In this document: piece by piece, positions 51,726-60,578 of the stretch
How the letters are laid out: each line of letters begins with the position of its first letter
How positions within the stretch are numbered: position 1 is the first letter of the stretch
Assembly: GCF_001640025.1 (NCBI RefSeq)
Contig: NC_031674.1
Span: 1,860,001-1,924,000, forward strand
Direction: 5' to 3'
Length of the DNA stretch: 64,000 bases
Source of the DNA: Sugiyamaella lignohabitans
Taxonomy: Eukaryota; Ascomycota; Dipodascomycetes; Dipodascales; Trichomonascaceae
The notes under the pieces: model-generated
Databases searched by the model: none
What the model was told of the DNA's origin: nothing
What the model saw: the letters and a program-made list of their open reading frames with translations, nothing else
Program-made: the position numbers and the translations under genes

Positions 51726-53775
51726 CCTTATCGCTGCAGGGTCTAATTGCATCTTGCATTATCTCGATCGTCACCATCGCCGATCATAGGCGATCTTCTT
51801 AACTACGAGGGGGAATACAACCACAATTAAATGTAAATCAGGCCCACAATTGTAAATAATATCATCCTAAGCTGTGAGCCTGTTAAGAATTAATATGCCC
51901 AAATAAATCGTGAGCCGGACTCAAGAGAAGTCACGTGCGTCATGCTCGTTATACGCGTTGACGCAGGTTCAAGCACTATAGCGATACTTCGTTGACCACA
52001 TGACCTCTGCGCCATAATGCAAAAGCGCCATAATTTATAAATTCAAAGTATATATACAGGGGCTGTCGCTCCGTGAGATACATTTTTTCTTCATCTTTAC
52101 CACAACGTTTGACTCGCTGAACAATTTTGTTACATCGAGATTTTGACGTTTTGAAGATTACCCCGTGTTTGTTGCTCTGGTAATTGATTGTTTACTGGAT
52201 TATTATTTTTATTATTATTATTGTGTTATTGTTGTTGTTGTGATTGTTTGTTATCCTTTTAATTTCTGGATTACTGGTGCAATCATGACTGACGAAACTG
52301 AATTCTCTCTTACTTTCAAGTATGTGTGGTTTCTCTTCCTCACTCTCTATGTCCTCTTTGTGGTTTATCCCACCTTGCGGGCCCCCCATTCCCCGGACTC
52401 GCACCAATCCTCACCTTGTGTCCCTCCTGTCCCTGAAAAGACTATTACCAAACCAGCCCAACCCGAATTGTCGGTCGCTGATATAGTGGTCATTGGAACA
52501 GTTAAGGTACTAGTTAAAACATGCCTCGTGTGCTGTTTTACTGGATATTACGCCTACCGTACACCTCAGGTTATCAATAATTGGAGAAGAGGAACATTTG
52601 GATCGTTTCGAGGCCACCTTCGCCAGCTCGCCATTACTGAGCAGGCCAATGCCACTGAAAGTTTCAACACAGCTTTCAGAGCCCAATTCGATAGACAACA
52701 AGAGACAATTGAAGCCACCCCATCTACCAGTGCATCTCAGAACCCAGCCATGTCACCATTACAGACATTGGCAACCCCTGTCGTTGAAGTGTCGCCATTA
52801 CAGACACAGGCCCCTCCCAAAAAGAAGAAATCTGGAATCAAACGATTATTCAAGAAGTTGAAGATCAAGAGAAGTTCCTCTAAAGATTCCACCGTGGTCC
52901 CATCCCCATCATCTGAATCTTCTTCAATTGAAACGACCACCAAACCCAGAAAGTCTTTTCTCAAGTTCAAGAAACTTAAAAAGTTCCTCAAGAAGTCATC
53001 ACCCCAAGTCACTCAGTAGATTTCGTTCTCTAATTAATTCCTCTAGAGACCACATGGAACGTGAACAACTTTTTTTTTATTTCGGCATTACTATCTCATT
53101 CAGTCACCGGAGACACTTCAGTTTCTTTTTCATTATCACTATCAATTCATCCGGTACTTCAGTTTCCAGAAATCAGACAAGTCTTTGGACATTGGCTCAA
53201 CATCTTCCCTTAAGACTAGACGTGTCGCGATGTGGTGTCCTGTCGCTTGACTAATCTAGATCTGGTATTGTCATCCCGAGGCATACCCTGATGTTTCTGC
53301 CAGAGCAGTTCCTTAGTTTCAACATCCATGGCACGCACTAGTATCTTCAGCTACTGTCAAATCCGAGTACTATTATCGGATCACGTAGCACTAGTTTGGC
53401 ACTCTATGCCAACTAGGAAGTCTAGTCGATGTGGTTTTGTTCTCGTTTTTGTCTGATTTGTGCTTGTGGGAGCGCTGGAATCTGAGTACCTTATGAATTG
53501 ACTAGTGTGAAGTTTCATTATTACCTGGGCCGGGCCTCTAATACTTGTATTACTATAATAATATTATTAATTCTCTATCCTATCTTTAAAGTGCCAACTC
53601 GCTGATAATCTATGAGGGGGTCTTCACATTCTCTTTTTGCGAAGACCTGGGGTTCCAGGATTCTATTGATGATCTCCCAATTTTCGTTTCTATCAAGCGC
53701 TCTATGAATTGAGATACCCTCAGAGACATGAAAAATTCTGAAACGCAATCACAATAAGCTCTGCTGACGGTAAGA
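51726..53775 (+). repeat. Unknown 2-kb gene unit, copy 3 (intact)
   Basis: Full-length plus-strand copy with the same landmarks as copy 2: TTATCGCTGCAG start, CACGTG near 51943, TATATATAC near 52052, leader with GGGGCTGTCG, ORF 52285-53019, TCTAGAGACCACATGG near 53042, AGACTAGACGTGTCGCGATG near 53214, CCTGGGCCGGGCC near 53527, and a tail to about 53775. Confidence 0.88.
52285..53019 (+). CDS. Unknown protein with hydrophobic segments and basic tail, copy 3
   Basis: 244 residues, start ATG at 52285; the frame is open upstream to a GTG but without another ATG. Architecture is the same as copy 2: hydrophobic segment about 12-29, linker rich in Pro/Ser, second hydrophobic segment about 65-90, RTPQVINNWRRGTFGSFRGH, a Gln/Ser-rich middle with two PLQT motifs, and two clusters of Lys/Arg/Phe/Leu in the tail. 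Differences from copy 2 sit mainly in the linkers (for example YPTLRAPH for YSSWRAPH) and tail. The hydrophobic core and the 85-140 block are almost unchanged. No family recognised. Confidence 0.8.
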   Translation: MTDETEFSLTFKYVWFLFLTLYVLFVVYPTLRAPHSPDSHQSSPCVPPVPEKTITKPAQPELSVADIVVIGTVKVLVKTCLVCCFTGYYAYRTPQVINNWRRGTFGSFRGHLRQLAITEQANATESFNTAFRAQFDRQQETIEATPSTSASQNPAMSPLQTLATPVVEVSPLQTQAPPKKKKSGIKRLFKKLKIKRSSSKDSTVVPSPSSESSSIETTTKPRKSFLKFKKLKKFLKKSSPQVTQ

Positions 53776-53816
53776 ATCCACTCAAACGACAAAGATACTT
53801 ACTATGACCCATTGGC

Positions 53817-54070
53817 CAAGGCACTCACCACTTGTCATGAAACGGAACAAACGTTGGATATTGGGCCACATCTTCCTGTTAAAACTAGGCATGTCGTGAA
53901 CTTGGTATACTATCACTGTCTAGATCTCGTATGTCATATGAAGCATATCCTGACGACTAGCCAAGACTCCCCATTTTCTTCGGACTTTATGACATGCACT
54001 GATCTCTTCCGCTGTTCTTGTATCCGACTACTATTATCAGATTTAGTAGTCCTAGTGTGGGACACCAGAA
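53817..54070 (+). repeat. Unknown unit, 3'-region fragment
   Basis: Degenerate match to the 3' region of copy 1: CACTCACCACTTGTCATG, ACATTGGAT-like, AAAACTAGGCATGTCGTGA, TGTCTAGATCTCGTAT, CCGACTACTATTATCAGATT. It lies just beyond copy 3, in the same orientation. Confidence 0.65.
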
Positions 54071-54850
54071 ACCGCTTAGGACAATCGACAATGCCAGGTA
54101 TCTTCCGTTTCCTACCCTTCCGCTGTTTTTTTTTTCTCAGTTGTGCACTATTGACAAGCAATTCCTTTTATTAACGAAACCTCAATTGGACCCTTCCTAC
54201 TCTATTATTTTTCTATAATAATACTAATAAAGTAGCTTTTTTCTACCCTTGCGGTGATATAACATGGCATTAGTTGTGTTTCTAAGCTCTTTCTCAAAGA
54301 ATCAGTGTGATTTGAGTTTTATCCACTACACTACACATCCTCATTTCTCGATTGGTTGACTATATAGCATGCTCCCCACTCAGTTCACTATATACAATTA
54401 TCGAGTTATCTATATTCTTCCTCTTACGACGATATTGCATTTGGCAGAACTTTGTTTCTATGTGCATGTTCTAAAGCAATGTTACACGTCTTATTACCAG
54501 ACTGACTATCTAAGATCTAAGACCACTTCTGATATTTTCTATTGAACTGTTATCTCTTAGACAGGGTTCGATGGCAGTGAGCCGCCAGAGCCAAACCCCA
54601 GTCGGAGAACGCATGAAGCACGTCAGCCAGGCGACGCCATGTGGGGGTCTGCAGATAGATTAGCCCCGCACATGGCGACGAGGAAGATGAAGCCAACTCA
54701 TTACAAAGAGAGAAAAAGTATTAGTAGAATACGAAGTAACAAAAAAAAACAATTGCATTTCAGTCAATTGACTAAAGAAGAATTGGACTGTGTACCTCAT
54801 AACAGGAAAAAGACGTGAAAAGCTAAAGATTATAGAACAGAAAAGCAGCC
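54071..54850. other. Upstream region of IAH1
   Basis: No GC element. Contains the strong hairpin at 54635-54677. No supported ORF. Confidence 0.45.
54635..54677. other. Strong isolated inverted repeat
   Basis: CGCCATGTG-GGGG and CCCC-G-CACATGGCG form a 13-bp stem with one bulged G and a 16-nt loop. It is unrelated in sequence to the GC hairpin family and lies 174 nt before the IAH1 ATG. Confidence 0.75.
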
Positions 54851-55648
54851 ATGGTCAGTGTAAACTACGATCCAGTTAGTACTGGAGGTAAGCCTCACGA
54901 GATTCATTTGAACCGGATTTTGTTGTTTGGTGACTCGATTACCCAACAAAGTAGTACTCAGGCATACGGATTTGCCATTGCACCAGCCCTTCAGGATCTG
55001 TACATCCGGAAATTCGATGTCATTACCAGAGGATTTGGTGGCTATACCTCAGCTCATGGTCGATATATGATTGACCCGATTCTCCAATCGGAACATAAAC
55101 CCAGTGATAAGGCAGCTGTCGAGCTGTTAGTGATCTTCTGGGGATCCAATGACTCGGTAGTCGATGGCCATATTCAGAATGTGCCATTACAAGACTATAT
55201 TGAGAACCAGAAGTATATTGTTCGGGCCGCTCAAGCCAAGGGCATCAAGAAGATCATCCTCGTGGCACCTGCTGCATATGACGAGCGTCTTGGAGGACCA
55301 GATAGAAAGACCTCTCGATTCCGTGAGTACGGTCAAGCTCTGAAAAAGGTTGCTGCCGAGTTTGATTTGGGGTTTGTTGACCTTTGGACTGAATTCCTGA
55401 CTTCTGTCGGCTGGAAAGAAGGAGATCCCATCCCCGGCGAGACTGGCAGCGGTTCTGACATCGATCTCTCTCACCTGCTCCACGATGGACTCCACTTCAC
55501 CGGTGCAGGATACGAAATCTGGTACAATGCCCTAGTCAAGACCATCGACACGAAGTATCCCGAGCTCATATCGAGCCGCCTGCCCCAAATCATGCCTCCC
55601 TGGGACTCGGCCGACATCGCCCATCTCCCCGACTCTCTCTGGAAATAA
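54851..55648 (+). CDS. IAH1: Isoamyl acetate-hydrolysing esterase (SGNH/GDSL)
   Basis: Hydrolyses acetate esters such as isoamyl acetate. 265 residues, single exon, no signal peptide. Catalytic features are block I LLFGDSITQ with Ser 29, GGYTSAHGR (block II Gly about 64), FWGSNDS with Asn 100 (block III), and HDGLHFTGAGYEIWYNAL with Asp 212 and His 215 (block V). Size is close to S. cerevisiae Iah1 (238) with a short C-terminal extension. It converges on the YCII-domain gene, with a GC hairpin pair between them starting 32 nt after the stop. Confidence 0.93.
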   Translation: MVSVNYDPVSTGGKPHEIHLNRILLFGDSITQQSSTQAYGFAIAPALQDLYIRKFDVITRGFGGYTSAHGRYMIDPILQSEHKPSDKAAVELLVIFWGSNDSVVDGHIQNVPLQDYIENQKYIVRAAQAKGIKKIILVAPAAYDERLGGPDRKTSRFREYGQALKKVAAEFDLGFVDLWTEFLTSVGWKEGDPIPGETGSGSDIDLSHLLHDGLHFTGAGYEIWYNALVKTIDTKYPELISSRLPQIMPPWDSADIAHLPDSLWK

Positions 55649-55680
55649 ACGGTATCAGCGATTAATGTAGTCGGGCCAGA

Positions 55681-55820
55681 TGCCTCCGGCGGGCTGGGGC
55701 TCCGCCCCAGACCCCGGTTGCTCCTGCTTCGCAGGAGATTGCGGCGACCCATACGAAAACGACTCGAGCGGAGCGAGAGGAGCCACGGGGTCTGGGGCAG
55801 AGCCCCAGCCGCCGGAGGCA
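55681..55820. repeat. GC double-hairpin element between convergent genes
   Basis: Forward arm 55681-55737 (one extra G in GGCGGGCTGG), reverse arm 55760-55820 with loop AGA. It sits between the stop codons of IAH1 and the YCII-domain gene. Confidence 0.93.
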
Positions 55821-55879
55821 GCCCGTCCCTTACCAATTACGCAATTGCTCGATTTTTATTCACAGGTTACGAACAGAAC

Positions 55880-56343
55880 TTAGTTTTTGGGGGAGCGGAA
55901 ACCCACGAAGTACTAGAGTTGTTAGTATTCACAGTGGCAACAGTTGTAGATGACAAAGAAAGAAGTGTACTTACAGCGTAGATTTGAGCGTTGTCGACGT
56001 CCCAGACTCCGGAGGTGTAGTAGATGTCCTTCTTGAGGAAGTCAATGACCTCTTGCTTAGAGTCAGCAACCACGGAAAGAGCAGAGCCCTTGAACTCGGG
56101 AGTGGCACCCTCAGCAGGGAACTCGTCGGCATAACCACCTCCAACAGTGACAATTCCCTTGCCGTGAGCAACAGCAGCGTTTTCCAAATGCTTGGGACGG
56201 ACTTCAAGTCTCTTCTGTAAAGCACCAGCCTTGTCTGGGACAATAACAAGATATTCTTTAACCATTTTGAATGCAGACGATGAGAATTGTTTAGACACTG
56301 GTAAAGGTTTACGAATAAGTCGACCAACCGATGTATTGAACAT
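55880..56343 (-). CDS. YCII-domain protein, probably mitochondrial
   Basis: Two exons, 56343-55975 and 55912-55880, give 133 residues. The 62-nt intron has GTAAGT and a perfect TACTAAC branch site. The core from residue 27 (MVKEYLVIVPDKAGALQKRLEVRPKHLEN...) is a YciI-type dimeric alpha/beta barrel with the RPKH motif, GSALSVVADSKQEVIDFLKKD and a terminal GVWDVDNAQIYAYF. Residues 1-26 are Arg/Ser-rich without acidic residues (LIRKPLPVSKQFSSSAFK), typical of a mitochondrial presequence. A second in-frame ATG at 56263-56265 begins the conserved core. The reaction of this family is not known. Confidence 0.85.
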
Positions 56344-57651
56344 TTAAAACCAAAAAAAAAAATGGCACTAGAACCTGTCTATTTTATACTTCTCTCGTCA
56401 TACATGTCATAGACGCGCAATAGGCATTGTACGGCAAAAACATTACCAACCGGATCAAGTTTTTCCCCACATAACCACCGACTGTGGGGGTCCAGCCGAT
56501 CGCTGCTAGGCCCCAAATGGGCATTAGATGACGGAAAATCACCGGGTGTCGGTGAGCCTCCGGCGGCTGGGGCTCCGCCCCAGACCCCGCTGCTCGCTTC
56601 GCTCGGTTTTTGGAGGGTCTGGAACCGGTTGGAGGACGGCGGAGGCCTGAGTCTGTCGTCAGTTGGCATGCTTTGGTGCTCGGCTGATGACCTACCGAAC
56701 TTCACATATGAAGCCTGTCCATTCCACAAGCCCGACTCGAGCGAAGCGAGAGGAGCCGCGGGGTCTGGGGCGCAGCCCCAGCCGACGGAGGCCTTTTCCC
56801 CGGCACCCGAGGTCCTCTCTCAACCTTTTTAACTCTGTTGATACAGAATCCAGCAATGCTGGACCAAGAAATCACCTGAAATAAGATTCATTGTATGAAT
56901 TACGAAACAGAGTTGATACCCAGCTATTATATTATAAAAGAACAGAAGTGGAATAATAAATTTAAATTCGGCTATAAGCAAGTATCTATGGCTGGTAACT
57001 AGCTCATAAACCTTATTTGGCTCGATCTATTTATCCAATATACCTCTAATAATATTACTTGATCCTTTAAACGTCAAAATGCTCGGCTTTGAATAAGTCA
57101 CGTGGTTATACCACAGCCGCACATTGTCTGGGGCTCAAAATGTGGAGAAGGGAGTGCCGGAGGGTCGGAAGAGCCAGACACTAATTAGTATATATATCTT
57201 TGCTTTGAGAATTTTGAAGTAGTATACGAGGTTCGTCTTTGTGTCACCGAGAAAAGCCTGTTTTTATTGTATTGGCGAGCTGTCTTTATTTATCTGGTAC
57301 TGGTAGCGACATTGTAACGGCAGTTGAGAGCAAAGTTAAGTGTGCCGACGGCGTTGTATGTCCGTGGCTGCGAGGTAGTTGCTGAGTTGATTTGTCATTT
57401 GTAAGTTGTTTAGGTTGGCTTCTTGGATTAGGTGTCTTTGTTTTGTGACACTGGATGACTATGGGATTTGTTATCTGACTATTTAGATTGAAATTGTAGT
57501 TGATTTCACATCATCGCATCACTTACCGATCGATCTTCAATATATCGGCAACAGCCTGCATAGAAGGTGTTTCTGATAACCTGTTGTAGGAAAAACCAGA
57601 CAGAATTTGGAGGTTTTGGATATAAACTGGTAACCAAGAGGTTGGGTGATC
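56344..57651. other. Divergent YCII / EGH1 intergenic region
   Basis: Contains GC arms at 56556-56605 and 56733-56792 and a CACGTG box near 57100. No supported gene. A GTAAGT at 57401 has no convincing acceptor before EGH1. Confidence 0.5.
56556..56792. repeat. GC double-hairpin elements, widely spaced pair
   Basis: Forward arm 56556-56605 with a reduced second hairpin (GCTCGCTTCGCTCG). Reverse arm 56733-56792 with loop GCA and one decayed end (GCCGACGGAGGCC). Confidence 0.9.
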
Positions 57652-59679
57652 ATGAGACTGAGAATCGAAAACGGGCTGTTTAAGGACCAGGCGGGTCGAG
57701 AAGTCATCCTCAGGGGTATAAATCTTGCTGGAGATGCCAAAAATCCACCACTTGGTCGTAGCAAATCACCTTCTGAAAGATCGGATTCAGATTCATCTGG
57801 TTTGATTGTCATTGATAATGTGGATGAAAACTCATATGTTGGATCACCTTTTCCCTTAGCAGAGGCAGATATTCATCTTGAAAGGTTAAAGAAGGCCGGG
57901 TTCAACACAATTCGATATATTTTCACATGGGACGCCCTGGAACATTCTGGTCCCGGCATTTATGATGACAAATACATAGCATTTACTATTGAGATTCTGA
58001 AAAAGATTCGTAACCATGGATTAATGGTGTTTCTAGACCCACATCAGGACGTTTGGTCGAGATTTTCTGGCGGTTCTGGTGCACCGCTCTGGACATTAGA
58101 GCTGTTGGGTCTTAATAAAGCTGCATTCATGGAAACACAAGCAGCTATTGTTCTTGATGGAGAAACTCCACCTCCAATTAAGATGCTGTGGGCATCCAAC
58201 TATCATCGGTTAGTGTGTCAGGTTATGTTCACTGTGTTTTTTGCTGGTGAACATTTTGCTCCCAAGTGTAAAGTAAATGATTTGAATGTGGGTTTATATC
58301 TTCGACAACACTATTTCGATGCAATCATGCATTTTGCTCGTAAAGTAGCCGAAGTCCCTGAATTGGAGGATACTGTTCTTGGTTGGGAGTCTATGAATGA
58401 GCCTGGCCATGGTCTTATTGCATACCCTGACATTACCAAACTTCCTGATGACCCCGAACATGTGAAGCTAGGCTCGTCACCTACCCCATTTCAAGCCATG
58501 CTCCTTGGATTAGGGATCCCTCAGACTGTTGATGTGTGGACATTCACCTCTATGGGTGGCAAGAAAAGTGGGACTCAGACTATCTGCCCATCAAAACCCG
58601 TATGGTTTACCGAATTGGAACTCGCCGAAATAGATCTAAAATACAAATGGAATAGATCGTGGCCAGGTGGTTGTATTTGGGGTTATCATGGGGTATACGA
58701 GGGGAAGACTGTGGTTCGGCCAGATTATTTTACATTTAGTATCACTGGTAAGCCGCTTAAACCGCATGCTTTTGTTGAAGAGTTTTTTGTTGAGCACTGG
58801 TTGGATTACGAGAAACGCATTCATGATATTAAGCCGGACTGGTTTGTGTTTATGCAAACCCCAGTTAACAACAAACCACCAGATCTCCGGGGTCGTGGTA
58901 TAAAATTCAACGAAGCAACTACCGTGTATACACCCCATTATTATGATGGACTGACTTTGATGTTGAAAAGATGGAAGCAAATAAATGTTGACGCAGTTGG
59001 TGTTGTGCGAAATCATTACTGGTCGCCTGTACTTGCTGTCAGAATCGGTGAGAAGGCTATTCGAAATTGTATGACTGACCAACTACGCTATATTAAGACA
59101 GAGGGTAAGCTACTTATTGGTGAGAACACCCCTTGTTTGTTTTCAGAAATTGGCATTCCTTATGATCTCGATAGTAAACGAGCATATCAAACGGGTCAAT
59201 ACAACTCACAGATTCGGGCTATGGATGCAAATCATAATGCTCTTGACCAGTCCCATTTACACCATACTCTTTGGGTATATACTGCCAACAACTCGCACAA
59301 ACATGGCGATCATTGGAATGGCGAAGATCTAAGTATTTGGAGTAAGGATGACCAGGTAAAGGGCATCAACGATGGGTTCAGAGCTGGCGAAGCTGTTATC
59401 CGCCCATATCCAGTTGCAGTTAATGGCAAGATCAAGTCGTATGGATTTGACATATCAAAAGCTCTTTTCAGCCTCACTTTACACGCCACGGATCCCGGCA
59501 TTTCTGAGGTGTATCTTCCTGAATTCTACTTCACAGAAGAGCGTACGGGAGTATCCACTTCTTCTGGAACATGGAAGATCAAGTCAAACACCCTTTATTG
59601 GAGTCACTCCTCTGGTACTCAAACCCTACGAGTGCGGGGTATACCGAAACACACAGAGCAACCCTGTGTGATTATGTGA
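57652..59679 (+). CDS. EGH1: Steryl-beta-glucosidase (GH5, Egh1-like)
   Basis: Family-5 glycoside hydrolase that releases glucose from ergosteryl glucoside in the cytosol/vacuole pathway. 675 residues from the ATG at 57652; the frame upstream has a GTG only. Family features are VILRGINLAGD near the start, LKKAGFNTIRYIFTWDALEHSGPG, FLDPHQDVWSRFSGGSGAPLWTLEL, the acid/base GWESMNEPGHG with Glu 250, and the nucleophile CLFSEIGIPYD with Glu 499. NNSHKHGDHWNGEDLSIW and a C-terminal beta domain follow. S. cerevisiae Egh1 is 764 residues; the low-complexity insert before its C-terminal domain is absent here. The last four residues are CVIM, a consensus CaaX prenylation box. A GC hairpin arm begins 10 nt after the stop. 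Confidence 0.94.
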   Translation: MRLRIENGLFKDQAGREVILRGINLAGDAKNPPLGRSKSPSERSDSDSSGLIVIDNVDENSYVGSPFPLAEADIHLERLKKAGFNTIRYIFTWDALEHSGPGIYDDKYIAFTIEILKKIRNHGLMVFLDPHQDVWSRFSGGSGAPLWTLELLGLNKAAFMETQAAIVLDGETPPPIKMLWASNYHRLVCQVMFTVFFAGEHFAPKCKVNDLNVGLYLRQHYFDAIMHFARKVAEVPELEDTVLGWESMNEPGHGLIAYPDITKLPDDPEHVKLGSSPTPFQAMLLGLGIPQTVDVWTFTSMGGKKSGTQTICPSKPVWFTELELAEIDLKYKWNRSWPGGCIWGYHGVYEGKTVVRPDYFTFSITGKPLKPHAFVEEFFVEHWLDYEKRIHDIKPDWFVFMQTPVNNKPPDLRGRGIKFNEATTVYTPHYYDGLTLMLKRWKQINVDAVGVVRNHYWSPVLAVRIGEKAIRNCMTDQLRYIKTEGKLLIGENTPCLFSEIGIPYDLDSKRAYQTGQYNSQIRAMDANHNALDQSHLHHTLWVYTANNSHKHGDHWNGEDLSIWSKDDQVKGINDGFRAGEAVIRPYPVAVNGKIKSYGFDISKALFSLTLHATDPGISEVYLPEFYFTEERTGVSTSSGTWKIKSNTLYWSHSSGTQTLRVRGIPKHTEQPCVIM

Positions 59680-59688
59680 TACCAGATG

Positions 59689-59744
59689 TGCCTCCGGCGG
59701 CTGGGGCTCCGCCCCAGACCCTGGTTGCTCCTGCTTCGCAGGAG
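59689..59744 (+). repeat. GC double-hairpin element, single arm
   Basis: CTGGGGC-TCC-GCCCCAG and CTCCTGC-TTC-GCAGGAG, starting 10 nt after the EGH1 stop codon; CACTCGAGTCGTTTC 22 nt further may be a trace of a lost spacer. Confidence 0.95.
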
Positions 59745-60139
59745 AGGGCTGGAACCGTAAGTTACACTCGAGTCGTTTCCTGGTTTGCCGTCATTCTAAG
59801 TAATACTCTTTTTGGATATTAATAAAACCTGTACAGCTGGTTCATAATCAAAGAAACTGGATTCAAATTAAAAAAAAAAATGGTTACAAATGAGCCATGT
59901 TGTTTGCCCTCAGAAGAATAGCTGAGACTTCAAGTACAACCCAAATGGCAAACTTAGTAGTGCTCCCTTGTGCCCAATTCACGTATGGGACAGTTGTAGT
60001 TTATTAGATCTTCCGAAGTCCAAATAAGATTCCGATTGGCCATTATTTTCACCAGAATAAGACTAAATATACGAGCAAGTTGTGTAGCCTAGCATTTTAT
60101 CTAGCATAAAATATTGGTAAAGTATACGATCATAACTAA

Positions 60140-60200
60140 AACCTTATCGTCGCTGCAACTCTATATTGCATGATGCATTATCGCGATCTGCGTCAGTTGG
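60140..60200 (+). repeat. Unknown unit, 5'-end fragment
   Basis: AAAACCTTATCGTCGCTGCA, then TATTGCATGATGCATTATCGCGAT, nearly identical to the 5' terminus of copy 2 (read on its own strand at about 21384-21440). The rest of the unit is absent. Confidence 0.65.
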
Positions 60201-60578
60201 AGCCCCTATGGGTTCTTCTCCTAGTAACATGTACCTTGCCGGGTCGCTTGAAGCAGATGGATAGATCGGCTCTTTGATCGTAGCATATTTATAATAAACC
60301 TCCTAACCATATAGAATTTGATAGTACTCACTCTCACACTATTTACAGTTCTTTGGATATGGGTTTAGCTCATATTTGGCACATAATCGTTCAAAGACGT
60401 AATATGGACTATGTCAGAGATTAGATACAGATCTTCGAGAAAGGAATCGCCAGACCCACTGGTACAACGGAAGGCTCAAAAAGAACTTCCACAAAGAATA
60501 CCCTAATCATAGTAATGATACTTATAAGTGGCTAGGAATCTGTAAAATAAATAATAATATTATGTTGTACACAATAAA

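Larger units (their letters stand above)
59680..60578. other. EGH1-TAF7 intergenic region
   Basis: Between convergent EGH1 and TAF7. Holds a GC arm at 59689-59744 and a short fragment of the unknown unit's 5' end at 60140-60200; otherwise AT-rich without recognised features. Confidence 0.5.
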
